64,000 nucleotides of DNA from Helicobacter brantae (GTDB lineage Bacteria > Campylobacterota > Campylobacteria > Campylobacterales > Helicobacteraceae), in NCBI RefSeq assembly GCF_003364205.1, contig NZ_NXLV01000003.1:84695-148694 (forward strand), in the 5' to 3' direction. Of this stretch, positions 16,706 through 25,224 are shown one piece after another. Under the pieces are notes generated by a model. That model was not told where the DNA came from, ran no database searches, and saw only the letters and a list, made by a program, of their open reading frames with translations. The position numbers and the translations under genes are program-made. Every line of letters begins with the position of its first letter. Position 1 is the first letter of the stretch.

Positions 16706-18613
16706 TTAGCCGATTTTACTTCCATTTTTTCGTTTTTCTTGAGGGATAATGAGCTTTAATCCATTCTCATCTTTGACAGAGAGGATCATTCCCTCACTCA
16801 CTAGCCCCATAAGTTTGGCAGGTTTGAGGTTGGCAACGACACATACTTGTGTGCCGACTAAATCTTGAGGGTTGTAGTATTGAGCGATTCCTGAAATGAT
16901 TTGTCTAGGTTTTTCTTCTCCCAAATCCACTTGGAAAAGAAGTAATTTCTCACTTCCCTCAACATTTTTGCACTCTAGCACCTCTCCCACTCTCAAATCT
17001 GAGAGGAAAAAATCATCGATTTTGATAAGAGGGTTTTTCTCCTCTACTTTTACCTCTGCCTTTTTTTCTTCCACTTTTTCTTCCTTTTCTTTTTTCTCCA
17101 CTCTTGGGAAAAGAGGGGTGATTTTTGTAATCTCAAAACGCTCTTGATAATGATTTTGGATAATCATCTTCTCAAAACTGCTTGGAGCAATCTCTATTCC
17201 TAAACTATCGGCAATTTTTTGAGCTGTTGTTGGCATAATGGGAGCAAAAAGCAGAGTTCCTTTAAAAAGAGCATTGCACAAAAACACCAAAAGTGCTTCA
17301 GTTTTCTCACTCTCTCCATTTTTGATAAGACTCCACGGCTCATAGCGTGCAATCATCGTGTTTGAGAGAGAGAAAATCTTCCAAACTTCTTCTAGGTAGC
17401 GATGAAATTGTGCATTTTCCACTAATGGCAGGGCTTGAGCGATGAGGTTTTCTAGCTCATTTGCCTCTGTGGGGAAAAACTCTTTGGCTTTGCTAGAGTT
17501 TAATGAGAGAGAAAAATACTTCTCACTCATTCCAATCAAGCGATTGAGGAGATTGCCTAAATCATTGCTAAGTTCAGAGTTGATTCTATCAACCAAAGCA
17601 TTGAGTGAGAAATCCCCATCTTGTCCGAAAGGCACTTCACGCAAGAGAAAAAATCTAAAAATATCATTGCCAAACTCATCGCTCACTTCTTTGGGGTTGA
17701 TGACATTACCGATACTTTTGCTCATCTTTTGCCCCTCATTGAGCCACCAGCCGTGAGCGTAGATTTTTTGAGGAAGTGGCAATCCCAAAGAGAGCAAGAA
17801 TGCAGGCCAATAAATAGCGTGGAATCGCAAAATATCTTTTCCTACTAGATGAATGCTTCCTTGCCAAAAAGACATATTCTTCTCATCTCCCCCATATCCC
17901 AAAGCACTCACATAGTTTAGCAATGCATCAAGCCATACATAAATGATATGCTTTCTCTCCCCCTCTTTTTGGTTAGGAATCTCAATCCCCCACTCAAATG
18001 TCGTGCGAGTGATAGAGAGGTCATTTAGTCCATTTTTGACGAAATTTATCACTTCATTTTGACGATAGCTTGGAAGAATAGGATTGCTCTCATACCACTC
18101 TAAAAGCTTGTCTTGGTATTTTGAGAGGGCGAAAAAATAGCTCTCTTCTTTTACTCCACTTGTGCTTTTGCCACAATCAGGGCAAAACTTCCCCTCTTTG
18201 AGCTGAGTGGGGGTAAAAAAGCTCTCACAACTCACACAATACTGCCCCTCATACTCTCCTTTGTAGATATCTCCTCTCTCTCGCATTTTCTCAAACGCTA
18301 ATTGCACGGCTTTGATATGGTAATCATCAGTTGTTCGGATAAAGTGATCGTAGTCTATCCCAAACTCATTCCATAACTCTCTAAACTTCCCACTTACCTC
18401 TGTGGCGTATTGCATAGGGGTTTTGCCTCTTGCACTTGCACTCTGCTCAATCTTCTGCCCATGCTCATCTGTGCCTGTGAGGAAAAAGGTTTCATCTCCT
18501 CTTAGGGCATAAAAGCGTTTGAGAAAGTCAGCGATAATCGTGGTGTAAGCGTGTCCGATGTGAGGCACATCATTGACATAATAAATCGGAGTGGTGATAT
18601 AGCGTTTCATCAT
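16706..18613 (-). CDS. metG: Methionyl-tRNA synthetase
   Basis: Class I aminoacyl-tRNA synthetase, 635 aa. HIGH box is PHIGHAYTTI near residue 17, the zinc knuckle has paired Cys (CVSCES and CPDCG), and KMSKS is in GQKMSKSIGNVI. After a Lys/Glu-rich linker (about 500-530) a C-terminal tRNA-binding (Trbp111/EMAP-like) domain runs from DDFFLSDLRVGEV to VSEGMIL, which in relatives promotes dimerisation. The sequence starts MMKRYITTPIYYVND; either of the first two Met codons may be used. Confidence 0.95.
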   Translation of the reverse strand: MMKRYITTPIYYVNDVPHIGHAYTTIIADFLKRFYALRGDETFFLTGTDEHGQKIEQSASARGKTPMQYATEVSGKFRELWNEFGIDYDHFIRTTDDYHIKAVQLAFEKMRERGDIYKGEYEGQYCVSCESFFTPTQLKEGKFCPDCGKSTSGVKEESYFFALSKYQDKLLEWYESNPILPSYRQNEVINFVKNGLNDLSITRTTFEWGIEIPNQKEGERKHIIYVWLDALLNYVSALGYGGDEKNMSFWQGSIHLVGKDILRFHAIYWPAFLLSLGLPLPQKIYAHGWWLNEGQKMSKSIGNVINPKEVSDEFGNDIFRFFLLREVPFGQDGDFSLNALVDRINSELSNDLGNLLNRLIGMSEKYFSLSLNSSKAKEFFPTEANELENLIAQALPLVENAQFHRYLEEVWKIFSLSNTMIARYEPWSLIKNGESEKTEALLVFLCNALFKGTLLFAPIMPTTAQKIADSLGIEIAPSSFEKMIIQNHYQERFEITKITPLFPRVEKKEKEEKVEEKKAEVKVEEKNPLIKIDDFFLSDLRVGEVLECKNVEGSEKLLLFQVDLGEEKPRQIISGIAQYYNPQDLVGTQVCVVANLKPAKLMGLVSEGMILSVKDENGLKLIIPQEKRKNGSKIG

Positions 18614-18692
18614 TGCTTCCTAAAAAATAAGAATTAAATATCAAGCATTATATCCAAACTCCTTAAAGTGGGGAGGGATTTAAAATCCCTCT

Positions 18693-19561
18693 TTAGAAGA
18701 GATAGGAATATCCAAGTGAGAGATAGTCAGAGGATTTGATTTTGATTTTGTAAGCAATCTCATCACCACCTGCAAACGCTCTTAGCATATCTCCCTCAGT
18801 AGCTCCACTATAAGCGACTCCAAACTTGCAATTTATCTCAAATTGATGAGAGCCACAGTAGTAGTGAAGTCCAAGTTGAGGGAGAAAGGCGTGAATCATC
18901 ATATCATCATAAGCATTGCTTGTATTGACTTCAGAAGCAACCTCTCCATAGGAATTGCCCAATATCGCTTCTGTATTTTTGTAGTAGCTAAACCTATATC
19001 CAATCCCTGCACTTAAGCCCAGTGTATGCTCCCCACTCTCCAAAAAATCCCATAAGAATTTTATATCTAAGCCCACTTTGATAGGAAGATAAGAGGCCTT
19101 GAAGATATAGGAAGCATCTTGTGGGTCTGAGGGGTCTTGTGGGATAAATTTTGCATAGGTTTCTCCACTGATAGGGACTCCTGCTCCGATATAAAGACTT
19201 GCACTCATTCCATAGGCTTGTTTTACCCCTAGAGCTTCTTTGTCAAAATAGTATTGATAGCCAAGCTTAATGCCTCCATCAAAAGAGAAGTTATCTGTGC
19301 TTATAGAGTGATTGATAAAATCTGTCGCAAGATTGCTTTGCATAATCAAGCTATCATTGCCTAAATTTGCTTCAATCCCTAGCATAAAGCCATTTTTAGA
19401 TTTGGAATGTTTTTGGGGTGTTGTGGGGGATTCTTGTGAGATTTGTGAGCTTAGTGCCTTACCCCCCCCCCCATAGTGGCTAGAGAATCATCATCTTGTG
19501 CGTAAGTATAGGATAGCAACACACTTGCTAAAACTAGGCTAATGCCAAACTTTTTATCCAT
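18693..19561 (-). CDS. Phase-variable outer-membrane protein, tandem copy 1 (OFF)
   Basis: The gene starts at ATG 19561 with a Sec signal peptide (MDKKFGISLVLASVLLSYTYA). Just after, codons ~30-34 contain a G11 tract (19462-19472). With 11 Gs the frame ends at codon 37 (TAA). With 12 (or 9) it joins the long body beginning KSKNGFMLGIEAN and gives a 289-residue barrel ending LGYSYLF. The body has strands such as FDGGIKLGYQYYF and GEHTLGLSAGIGYRFSYY. The internal ATG at 19385 would lack a signal peptide, so I do not treat it as the true start. One of three tandem paralogs; adhesin or porin role unknown. Confidence 0.82.
19462..19472 (-). repeat. Poly-G tract (G11), OMP copy 1
   Basis: Eleven Cs on the plus strand, G11 in the gene, 88 bases after the start codon. 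The distance between the signal-peptide ATG and the first in-frame body ATG is 176 bases, so one more G is needed to restore frame. Confidence 0.92.
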
Positions 19562-19656
19562 ATTTTACTCCTTGTTAAAAATTTACTTGAATATTTTACA
19601 TAAAAAATTTGCTGAGTGAGAGATTTTTGAGTGAGAGGGGATTACCCTCTCTTAGA

Positions 19657-20510
19657 CTAGAATCGATAGGAATATCCAAGTGAGAGATAATCAGAAGCCT
19701 TGATTTGAGTTTTTACTTTTCCGAAATTATCACCCTCAATTACAATATCATCACTTAGTGTGCTACTTGATGAAGTCATAATTCCTCCAAAGCGATATTT
19801 AAGTGAGAATTGATGATTGCCATAATTATAAGCTAGTCCAATCTGTGGAGCGAAAGTGTGAATCATTTGATTGCTTATTTTGGTATTTCCCATATTTGTG
19901 TTTAGGTTATCTACCTTATCTTGTGCAATCATCTCTCCGTCTTTTGCGATTAGATAGGTAAAGCGATACATTGCCCCTGCAATCAGTCCTAAAGTATGCT
20001 CTCCACTCTCCCAAAAATCCCAAAGAAAATTGACTTCAAAACCTGTTTTTATGGGGGTATATGAAGTATTAAGCTGATAAAAAAGCAAATCGATTGGGTA
20101 GTCGTCAAGTCCTATTGCAAATTTCCCATCAGTGGGAATTCCTGCTCCGATATACAAAGAAGTGCCGATTCCAAACTTTTGACTTTCTCCAAAATAATGC
20201 TGATAGCCAAATGTAATGCCTCCATCAAAAGCAAAGTTATCCACGCTATAAAAAGTTTCTCTTATAAACAATGCTTTTACAATTGAGTGCTGATTGATTT
20301 GCAAACTTCCAAAATTTGCTTCAATCCCTAGCATAAAGCCATTTTTAGATTTGGAATGTATTGGAGGTGTTGTGGGAGATTCTTGTGAGGTTTGTGAGCT
20401 TAGTGTCTTACCCCCCCCCCCATAGTGGCTAGAGAATCATCATCTTGTGCGTAAGTATAGGATAACAACGCACTTGCTAAAACTAGGCTAATGCCAAACT
20501 TTTTATCCAT
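19657..20510 (-). CDS. Phase-variable outer-membrane protein, tandem copy 2 (OFF)
   Basis: It has the same signal peptide and 5' cassette as copies 1 and 3, starting at ATG 20510 with an AAGGAG site. The G11 tract at 20411-20421 puts the body out of frame (stop after VRH). With 12 Gs the product would be 284 aa. The body (LGIEANFGSLQ, FDGGITFGYQHYF, SGEHTLGLIAGAMYRFTY, DYLSLGYSYRF) differs from its neighbours mainly in segments likely to be surface loops, while predicted strands and the C-terminal F are kept. A GC hairpin (GAGAGGG / CCCTCTC arms, 19636-19655) follows the stop. Confidence 0.82.
20411..20421 (-). repeat. Poly-G tract (G11), OMP copy 2
   Basis: Same location within the signal-peptide cassette as in copies 1 and 3. 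The out-of-frame reading stops at TAA eight bases past the tract; G12 would open the body. Confidence 0.92.
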
Positions 20511-20607
20511 ATTTTACTCCTTGTTAAAAATTTACTTGAATATTTTACATAAAAATCTTGCCAAGTGAGAGATTTTTGAGCTAGAGAGGGGATTGCCCTC
20601 TCTTAGA

Positions 20608-21503
20608 CTAGAATCGATAGGAGTATCCAAGTGAGAGATAATCTTTGGAGATAAAGGCTGAATCATAGTTGTATATTCCATTCCACAAATCCCCATCAGA
20701 GCTTGAAGTATCTTGCTTGACTGCATTCTCAATCCCTCCAAAATCTAGGCGAAAATTGAGTGAGAATTGATGAGAGCCATAATAGTAGTGAAGCCCAATT
20801 TGAGGATAAATATTGTGAGAAATCATATCTTTCAAGGGTTGGCTAAACACATCGCCTTGAGCAGGTTGTCCATTAACCACACCGACTGCTTGAGCGTTGT
20901 TGTCGTTTTTTATGCTCTTGTAGTAGTTCATTGTATATCCAATCCCTGCACTTAGTCCTAGTGTATGCTCTCCACTCTCCCAAAAATCCCAAAGAAAATT
21001 GATATCAAGTCCAAAATTGATAGGGAGAAATTGAGAATTGTATTTGAAAGTTTGCTCCCAATTTTGAAAATTAAACTGAGTGTATTCAATAGTGTTGTTT
21101 ATGGGAATCCCTGCCCCAATACACACGCTTCCTCCGATTCCATAGGCTTGTTTTACCCCTAGAGCTTCTTTGTCAAAATAATGTTGATAGCCAAATTTGA
21201 TTCCTCCATTGAAAGAAAAATTAGAAAGTTTTCTTTCTTCTCCTAAGACTTGTATATCGATGCCATAGCGAGGGGTTTCTTTTGTGATGAGTGTTGCTTC
21301 TCCAAGATTGATTTCAATCCCTAGCATAAAGCCATTTTTAGATTTGGAATGTTTTTGGGGTATTAGAGGGGTTTCTTGTGTGGGCTGTGAGTTTAGTGTA
21401 TTACCCCCCCCCCCATAGTGGCTAGAGAATCATCATCTTGTGCGTAAGTATAGGATAGCAACGCACTTGCTAAAACTAGGCTAATGCCAAACTTTTTATC
21501 CAT
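20608..21503 (-). CDS. Phase-variable outer-membrane protein, tandem copy 3 (OFF)
   Basis: The first transcribed of the three paralogs, ATG at 21503, same signal peptide. G11 at 21404-21414 leaves it out of frame. G12 would give 298 aa ending SLGYSYRF. The body shares FGYQHYFDKEALGVKQAYG with copy 1 and WDFWESGEHTLGLSAGIGY with the others, while the loop after ISHN and the region before the last strand are copy-specific. Its upstream repeated DNA starts right at the stop codon of the SUKH gene, suggesting the tandem block was built by duplication from this junction. Confidence 0.82.
21404..21414 (-). repeat. Poly-G tract (G11), OMP copy 3
   Basis: Third identical-length tract in the array. 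The body is again displaced by one base, so G12 is the predicted ON state. Confidence 0.92.
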
Positions 21504-21542
21504 ATTTTACTCCTTGTTAAAAATTTACTTGAATATTTTACA

Positions 21543-21923
21543 CTAATTATCTTCTTCACTCACACGCTTTTCAAACTCTTTAAACTTCTCAAACCACTCA
21601 GCAAAACTCTCTGCGATTTTGTGCCGATAGGAGAAATCCACATTATACACCCCTCCATCTCGGCAACTTAGCACCACTAGGGTATTGAGATACTCATCAA
21701 AATGGATCATTAAATCATCATTATTGAGAAGTGGGTGATCTCTGTATCGCTCTGTAGCTCCTATCACACAGGGATAATCTCCAATATCCTCAAAGCTCTC
21801 AAGATAGCCAAACACATCATAATACTCGCCATTATAATACCCCTCACGCTCAAGCCATTGAGCGTAATCGCTTGGGAGTTTGACTCCCAAACACCTCTCA
21901 ACGATTTGGGTTCTGCTTGGCAT
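21543..21923 (-). CDS. SMI1/KNR4 (SUKH) family protein
   Basis: With the ATG at 21923 the product is 126 aa. IVERCLGVKLPSDYAQWLEREG is the typical SUKH start (E..LG..LP.DY..WL). It continues with GYLESFEDIGDYPCVIGA, HFDEYLNTLVVLSCRDGGVYNVDF and a C-terminal helix with aromatic and charged residues. SUKH proteins are often immunity proteins for contact-dependent or polymorphic toxins, but no toxin gene is seen nearby. It overlaps lgt by 26 bases with the shorter start. An upstream start at 21965 would add 14 residues unlike the family. Confidence 0.72.
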   Translation of the reverse strand: MPSRTQIVERCLGVKLPSDYAQWLEREGYYNGEYYDVFGYLESFEDIGDYPCVIGATERYRDHPLLNNDDLMIHFDEYLNTLVVLSCRDGGVYNVDFSYRHKIAESFAEWFEKFKEFEKRVSEEDN

Positions 21924-22728
21924 AGGCGTAAAAAAGTAGCACCAAAGACGCTCCAAGCATTGCAAAGCTTAGAATCTGTCCCATACTAAAAATCCCATAA
22001 TATCCCATTTGGCTATCAGGCTCACGATAAAACTCTGCGACAAATCTCATCAGCGAATACCCCAAAGCATACACCCCAATCAATGCCCCATCAAATCGCA
22101 AAAACCTCTTAGCCACCCACACAAACACAAAGACGACAATCCCTTCCAAAAACGCCTCAATAAGCTGACTAGGGTAACGCAAAGCTCCATTGATATAGAT
22201 CCCAAAAGGCTTCCAAAAGCTATCACTCTCAGGAATCACCCTTCCATAAAGCTCGTGATTGAGGAAGTTTCCAATGCGTCCAAACACATAGGCAAGGGGG
22301 ATACTTAGAGCCATTAAGTCAAGATATTGTAAGAAATTTTGCTTTTTTATCTTTGTATAGAGGTAGCTAGAGAGCAAAAAGCCCACGATTGCTCCGTGAT
22401 AGCTCATCCCTGAGATTCCCACAAATGCACCATTTGAATCAAAGGGGTTGAAAATCTGCCAAGGGTGAGTGAGATACTCCCACCTCTGTGGAGAATACAC
22501 TAGCACATACCCTAGCCTTGCTCCCAAAATCACGCCAAGCTCGGCAAACAAAAAGTAGTTTTCTAGCTCTTTTTTGGAGATATTGCAAAACCTTGAATCT
22601 TTGCGGAAATATTGAGCAAACCACAATGCACTCAAAAGTGCCAAAATATAAGCAATCCCATACCAATGCACTTTGATAGAAAATAGCTCAAAGGCTACGG
22701 GGTTGAAGTGAGAATACCATTCATTCAT
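21898..22728 (-). CDS. lgt: Prolipoprotein diacylglyceryl transferase
   Basis: Inner-membrane enzyme, 276 aa, that attaches diacylglycerol to the lipobox Cys of prolipoproteins. The family signature GRIGNFLNHELYGR is clear, and so are WYGIAYILALLSALW and MSYHGAIVGFLLS. About seven hydrophobic segments. It serves the lipoproteins encoded in this window (for example the ilvC-dprA one and LptE). Overlaps the next upstream gene by 4 bases. First gene of the lgt-to-nif3 string conserved with H. pylori. Confidence 0.95.
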   Translation of the reverse strand: MNEWYSHFNPVAFELFSIKVHWYGIAYILALLSALWFAQYFRKDSRFCNISKKELENYFLFAELGVILGARLGYVLVYSPQRWEYLTHPWQIFNPFDSNGAFVGISGMSYHGAIVGFLLSSYLYTKIKKQNFLQYLDLMALSIPLAYVFGRIGNFLNHELYGRVIPESDSFWKPFGIYINGALRYPSQLIEAFLEGIVVFVFVWVAKRFLRFDGALIGVYALGYSLMRFVAEFYREPDSQMGYYGIFSMGQILSFAMLGASLVLLFYAYAKQNPNR

Positions 22729-23045
22729 ACAGACACCTTTTGATATTTGACATTAAATTTCTCAAGTAAGTATAAATCTTCTAGCATTCTAAAGCAAGAG
22801 TAATGCAAAACTAGAAGGTGGATTTCATAGCTATCGATTTTTATAAATTTTAGAAGTAAGCCTAGAATGTTCATATCAATGTTGGGTTGCTCGAAACTCA
22901 CTACTACGCTTTTGCTCTGGGGGTATTGGGTGAGGGTAGAGCAAAAAAAGTTTTTAAACTCCATTCTATCTCGCTGAGGCTTGTATTTGCCTGTGCAGGT
23001 GATTTTGATTTGATTATCCTCTAGGAGCTGGGCTTCAAGTTTCAT
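22725..23045 (-). CDS. Hypothetical protein, possibly STAS-like
   Basis: 106 aa, no signal peptide or membrane segment. The middle (SVVVSFEQPNIDMNILGLLLKF, then YEIHLLVLHYSCFRMLEDLYLLEKF) has the strand-helix-strand-helix pattern and spacing of STAS/anti-anti-sigma domains, with the usual D-S phosphorylation site not conserved. It overlaps lgt (4 bases) and the pseudouridine synthase (4 bases), so it is translated within this operon. I do not recall a gene at this place in H. pylori. The STAS assignment is only by pattern. Confidence 0.5.
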   Translation of the reverse strand: MKLEAQLLEDNQIKITCTGKYKPQRDRMEFKNFFCSTLTQYPQSKSVVVSFEQPNIDMNILGLLLKFIKIDSYEIHLLVLHYSCFRMLEDLYLLEKFNVKYQKVSV

Positions 23046-23773
23046 TGCATTAAATCCTTGAAAATTTTTGGTATTTTTGAGGTAATTTCATAATCAAAAA
23101 GTTTGATTTTGTGAGCGTGGAGCATTAGGCGTTTGGCATTGTTCCCTCCATAGAGGGTATCTCCAAAAATGGGGTGGTTGATGCTTTGGCAATGCACACG
23201 GATTTGATGAGTGCGTCCTGTTTTGATGATAGCTTGGATTAGGGTTTTTTTGCCACTGACTTGAAGAGGGGAGAGATGAGTGAGTGCAGGAAGCCCCTCT
23301 TTGCTGATTTTGCTTTTGGCAAAGCCTTTTTTTATCGTGAGGATTGGGCGATTGATTTCAACCTCTTCGCTTAAGATTCCATTGACGATAGCTAGATATT
23401 CTTTATAAACATTTTGTTTTTTAAACTCTTCTTTTGCCCTCTTGTGAAACTCGCTTCCCTCTTTGATAAGCAAAATCACCCCACTTGTCTCTCTATCAAG
23501 TCGATGAAGCAAACTCCAATCTTTGAAAAACTCGCACAAATCATAGCTTTCTACAAAGGCAGGTTTCTCCACTGCAAGGAGATTGTCATCTTGGAAGAGA
23601 ATTTCAGGCTTACTCACCCTCTCCACTACAAATACGCTTTTCTCACTCAACTCTCCCCTAGCGATATTTAAGCGTTTGCCATTGACACTCACTAACCCTC
23701 TATCAATCAATGACTTAGCTTGTGCGTTTGAAATCCCCTCTTGAAGGGCAAGAAGTTTATAGGCTTTTTGCAT
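23042..23773 (-). CDS. RluA-family pseudouridine synthase
   Basis: 243 aa. An S4 RNA-binding domain (KSLIDRGLVSVNGKRLNIARGEL) precedes the catalytic domain with HRLDRETSGVILL, whose Asp is the RluA-family nucleophile. KTGRTHQIRVHCQSINHPIFGDTLYGG is the second signature. It modifies uridines in rRNA or tRNA; which site (RluD-, RluC- or TruC-like) cannot be told from sequence. On the same strand as waaA upstream and lgt downstream, as in H. pylori. Confidence 0.9.
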   Translation of the reverse strand: MQKAYKLLALQEGISNAQAKSLIDRGLVSVNGKRLNIARGELSEKSVFVVERVSKPEILFQDDNLLAVEKPAFVESYDLCEFFKDWSLLHRLDRETSGVILLIKEGSEFHKRAKEEFKKQNVYKEYLAIVNGILSEEVEINRPILTIKKGFAKSKISKEGLPALTHLSPLQVSGKKTLIQAIIKTGRTHQIRVHCQSINHPIFGDTLYGGNNAKRLMLHAHKIKLFDYEITSKIPKIFKDLMQ

Positions 23774-24021
23774 TGCTTTCCTCTATGTAAAAATCAAGGT
23801 TGAATTTTATCGTTTTTGAGTTGTTGATTTGGCTAGAAACTTTGTGTGGAGTGTATATCCTTGATTGACTTGCACTCCACTAAGGCGTTTTGCACTCCCA
23901 ATCCCAAGAAAGGGAGAGCTAATATGACACTGCTAATTATAGCTTTACCATTATGCCTTATTTTGACAAACGCATATTAGCAGTTGGAGGGGTTTCCCTC
24001 CTGTTGTATTTTCCTTAAAAA
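23774..24021. other. Structured intergenic region, candidate small RNA
   Basis: A 248-base gap between two minus-strand genes, long for this window. It holds three inverted repeats: GTGGAGTG (23846-23853) with CACTCCAC (23873-23880); GCTAATATG (23918-23926) with CATATTAGC (23973-23981); and a GC hairpin at 23986-24001 followed by a T-rich stretch on the plus strand. A TATAAT lies on the minus strand near 23933. No ORF and no known RNA family was recognised. A short RNA is plausible but unproven. Confidence 0.35.
23986..24001 (+). terminator. Possible terminator hairpin
   Basis: GGAGGG and CCCTCC arms with a GTTT loop, followed on the plus strand by TGTTGTATTTT. If real, it would end a plus-strand transcript inside the gap, antisense to the neighbouring genes. 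Confidence 0.35.
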
Positions 24022-25212
24022 TCAGTTTTGAATTAGCAAAATCAAATCCTCAAGCTTGTTTTGACTCTCTTTAATATTAGTTTTTGGGAGAGCCTTGTAA
24101 TCCTTGAGCTTATCTGAAAGCTCATTATCTTCTGCTAGCTCATAGCCCTCTATGAGAGAGAAGAGGGCGTTTTGGTTATAAATATGCTTTCCACTTAGAA
24201 TGGGAGCGTGGAAGTAGGCAGGTTCTAGGGGGTTATGCCCTCCCACAGGGACAAAGCTCCCACACAAAATCACACAATCAGCGATTGCATAAAAGTTGTT
24301 AAGCTCTCCCATAGCATCTACTAGCACCACATCTCCCCAAGATTGCCTAAAAGTGGAAAAAGTTTTGTCGTATTTTTGAGAGAACTCAAGGCAGAGTTTT
24401 CTCACTTCCTCAAATCTCTCAGGGTGGCGTGGGACGATGATAAGTGTGGCATTGAGATTGAGGGGGAGAAAGGATTGCAAGATGAGTTTTTCCTCATCTT
24501 TGTGGCTTGAAGCACACAAAATCACATCTCTATCTTTGGTGTAGGTGTGAGTGATTTGAGGGGTGGAGAAGATTTTGAGATTGCCAAAAAAGGAGACATT
24601 TTTAGCTCCTAAATTCTCTAATCTCTCCTTATCTATCTCACTTTGAGCCAATACACAATCCACTAGGGCAAAAAGTGAGGAGTAAAACCATTTTGCCCTC
24701 ATATAGCTTTTGAGTGAGCGATTTGAGATTCTAGCATTGAGTAGCATTGTCTTTGCTCCCACGCTTTTGCCTACCCAAAAGAGCATTTTCCAAAGCTCGG
24801 CTTCTGTAACGATGAGGGTATGCAAAGAGCGTAATGAATTTTTCCAAAGAGGGAGAAAGATTTCAAAGGGCAGGTAGTGAGTGATGAAATTGTTAGGATA
24901 GCTCTCTTGGAAGCTTTGAAGATAGGCAAAGCCTGTATTTGTCGTGCAAGTGAGTAAGATTTTTGCATTTGGCTCTTTTTGGATAAGGGCTTTAAGAATG
25001 GGTTCATAGCTTTTGCTCTCTCCAAAGGAGCAGGCGTGAAACCAATATTTTGGCTCAAACTCAACTCTAAAATGGCGTAGAAAAAATCGTGAGGGGATAG
25101 AGTGAGAGTATTTTTTTTTGAGCGATAAAAGTGTCAAAAAAGGAAGTGAAATAAGATAAAGAAAGCAAAGAAGTAGAAAATAGCCAAGAGGGAAAGAGGG
25201 AGATTTTTCCAT
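24022..25212 (-). CDS. waaA: 3-deoxy-D-manno-octulosonic acid transferase
   Basis: Kdo transferase, GT-B fold, 396 aa, adding Kdo to the lipid A precursor at the inner face of the inner membrane. An N-terminal membrane anchor (about residues 8-30) is followed by RFEFLR-like basic residues, WFHACSFGESKSYEPIL, VTEAELWKMLFWV, VILCASSHKDEE, VPRHPERFEEV and GGHNPLEPAYFHAPILSGKHIYN. All are WaaA landmarks. It starts 12 bases after flgZ on the same strand. Confidence 0.94.
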   Translation of the reverse strand: MEKSPSFPLGYFLLLCFLYLISLPFLTLLSLKKKYSHSIPSRFFLRHFRVEFEPKYWFHACSFGESKSYEPILKALIQKEPNAKILLTCTTNTGFAYLQSFQESYPNNFITHYLPFEIFLPLWKNSLRSLHTLIVTEAELWKMLFWVGKSVGAKTMLLNARISNRSLKSYMRAKWFYSSLFALVDCVLAQSEIDKERLENLGAKNVSFFGNLKIFSTPQITHTYTKDRDVILCASSHKDEEKLILQSFLPLNLNATLIIVPRHPERFEEVRKLCLEFSQKYDKTFSTFRQSWGDVVLVDAMGELNNFYAIADCVILCGSFVPVGGHNPLEPAYFHAPILSGKHIYNQNALFSLIEGYELAEDNELSDKLKDYKALPKTNIKESQNKLEDLILLIQN

Positions 25213-25224
25213 CTTTGGGGAGTT

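Larger units (their letters stand above)
18693..21541 (-). repeat. Tandem triplication of an OMP gene with near-identical 5' cassettes
   Basis: Three units with start codons 949 and 993 bases apart. From about 55 bases upstream of each ATG, through the signal peptide to the G tract, the copies are almost identical (a few substitutions over roughly 145 bases). The 3' end of copies 2 and 3, the following hairpin and the last strands are also nearly identical. The middle of the bodies has diverged. Confidence 0.85.

Noticed and set aside
18693..19385. Taking the internal ATG (19385, and likewise 20334 and 21327) as the true start of the OMP genes
   Set aside because: It would give barrels without signal peptides. 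A ribosome site, signal peptide and G tract lie just upstream, displaced by one base.
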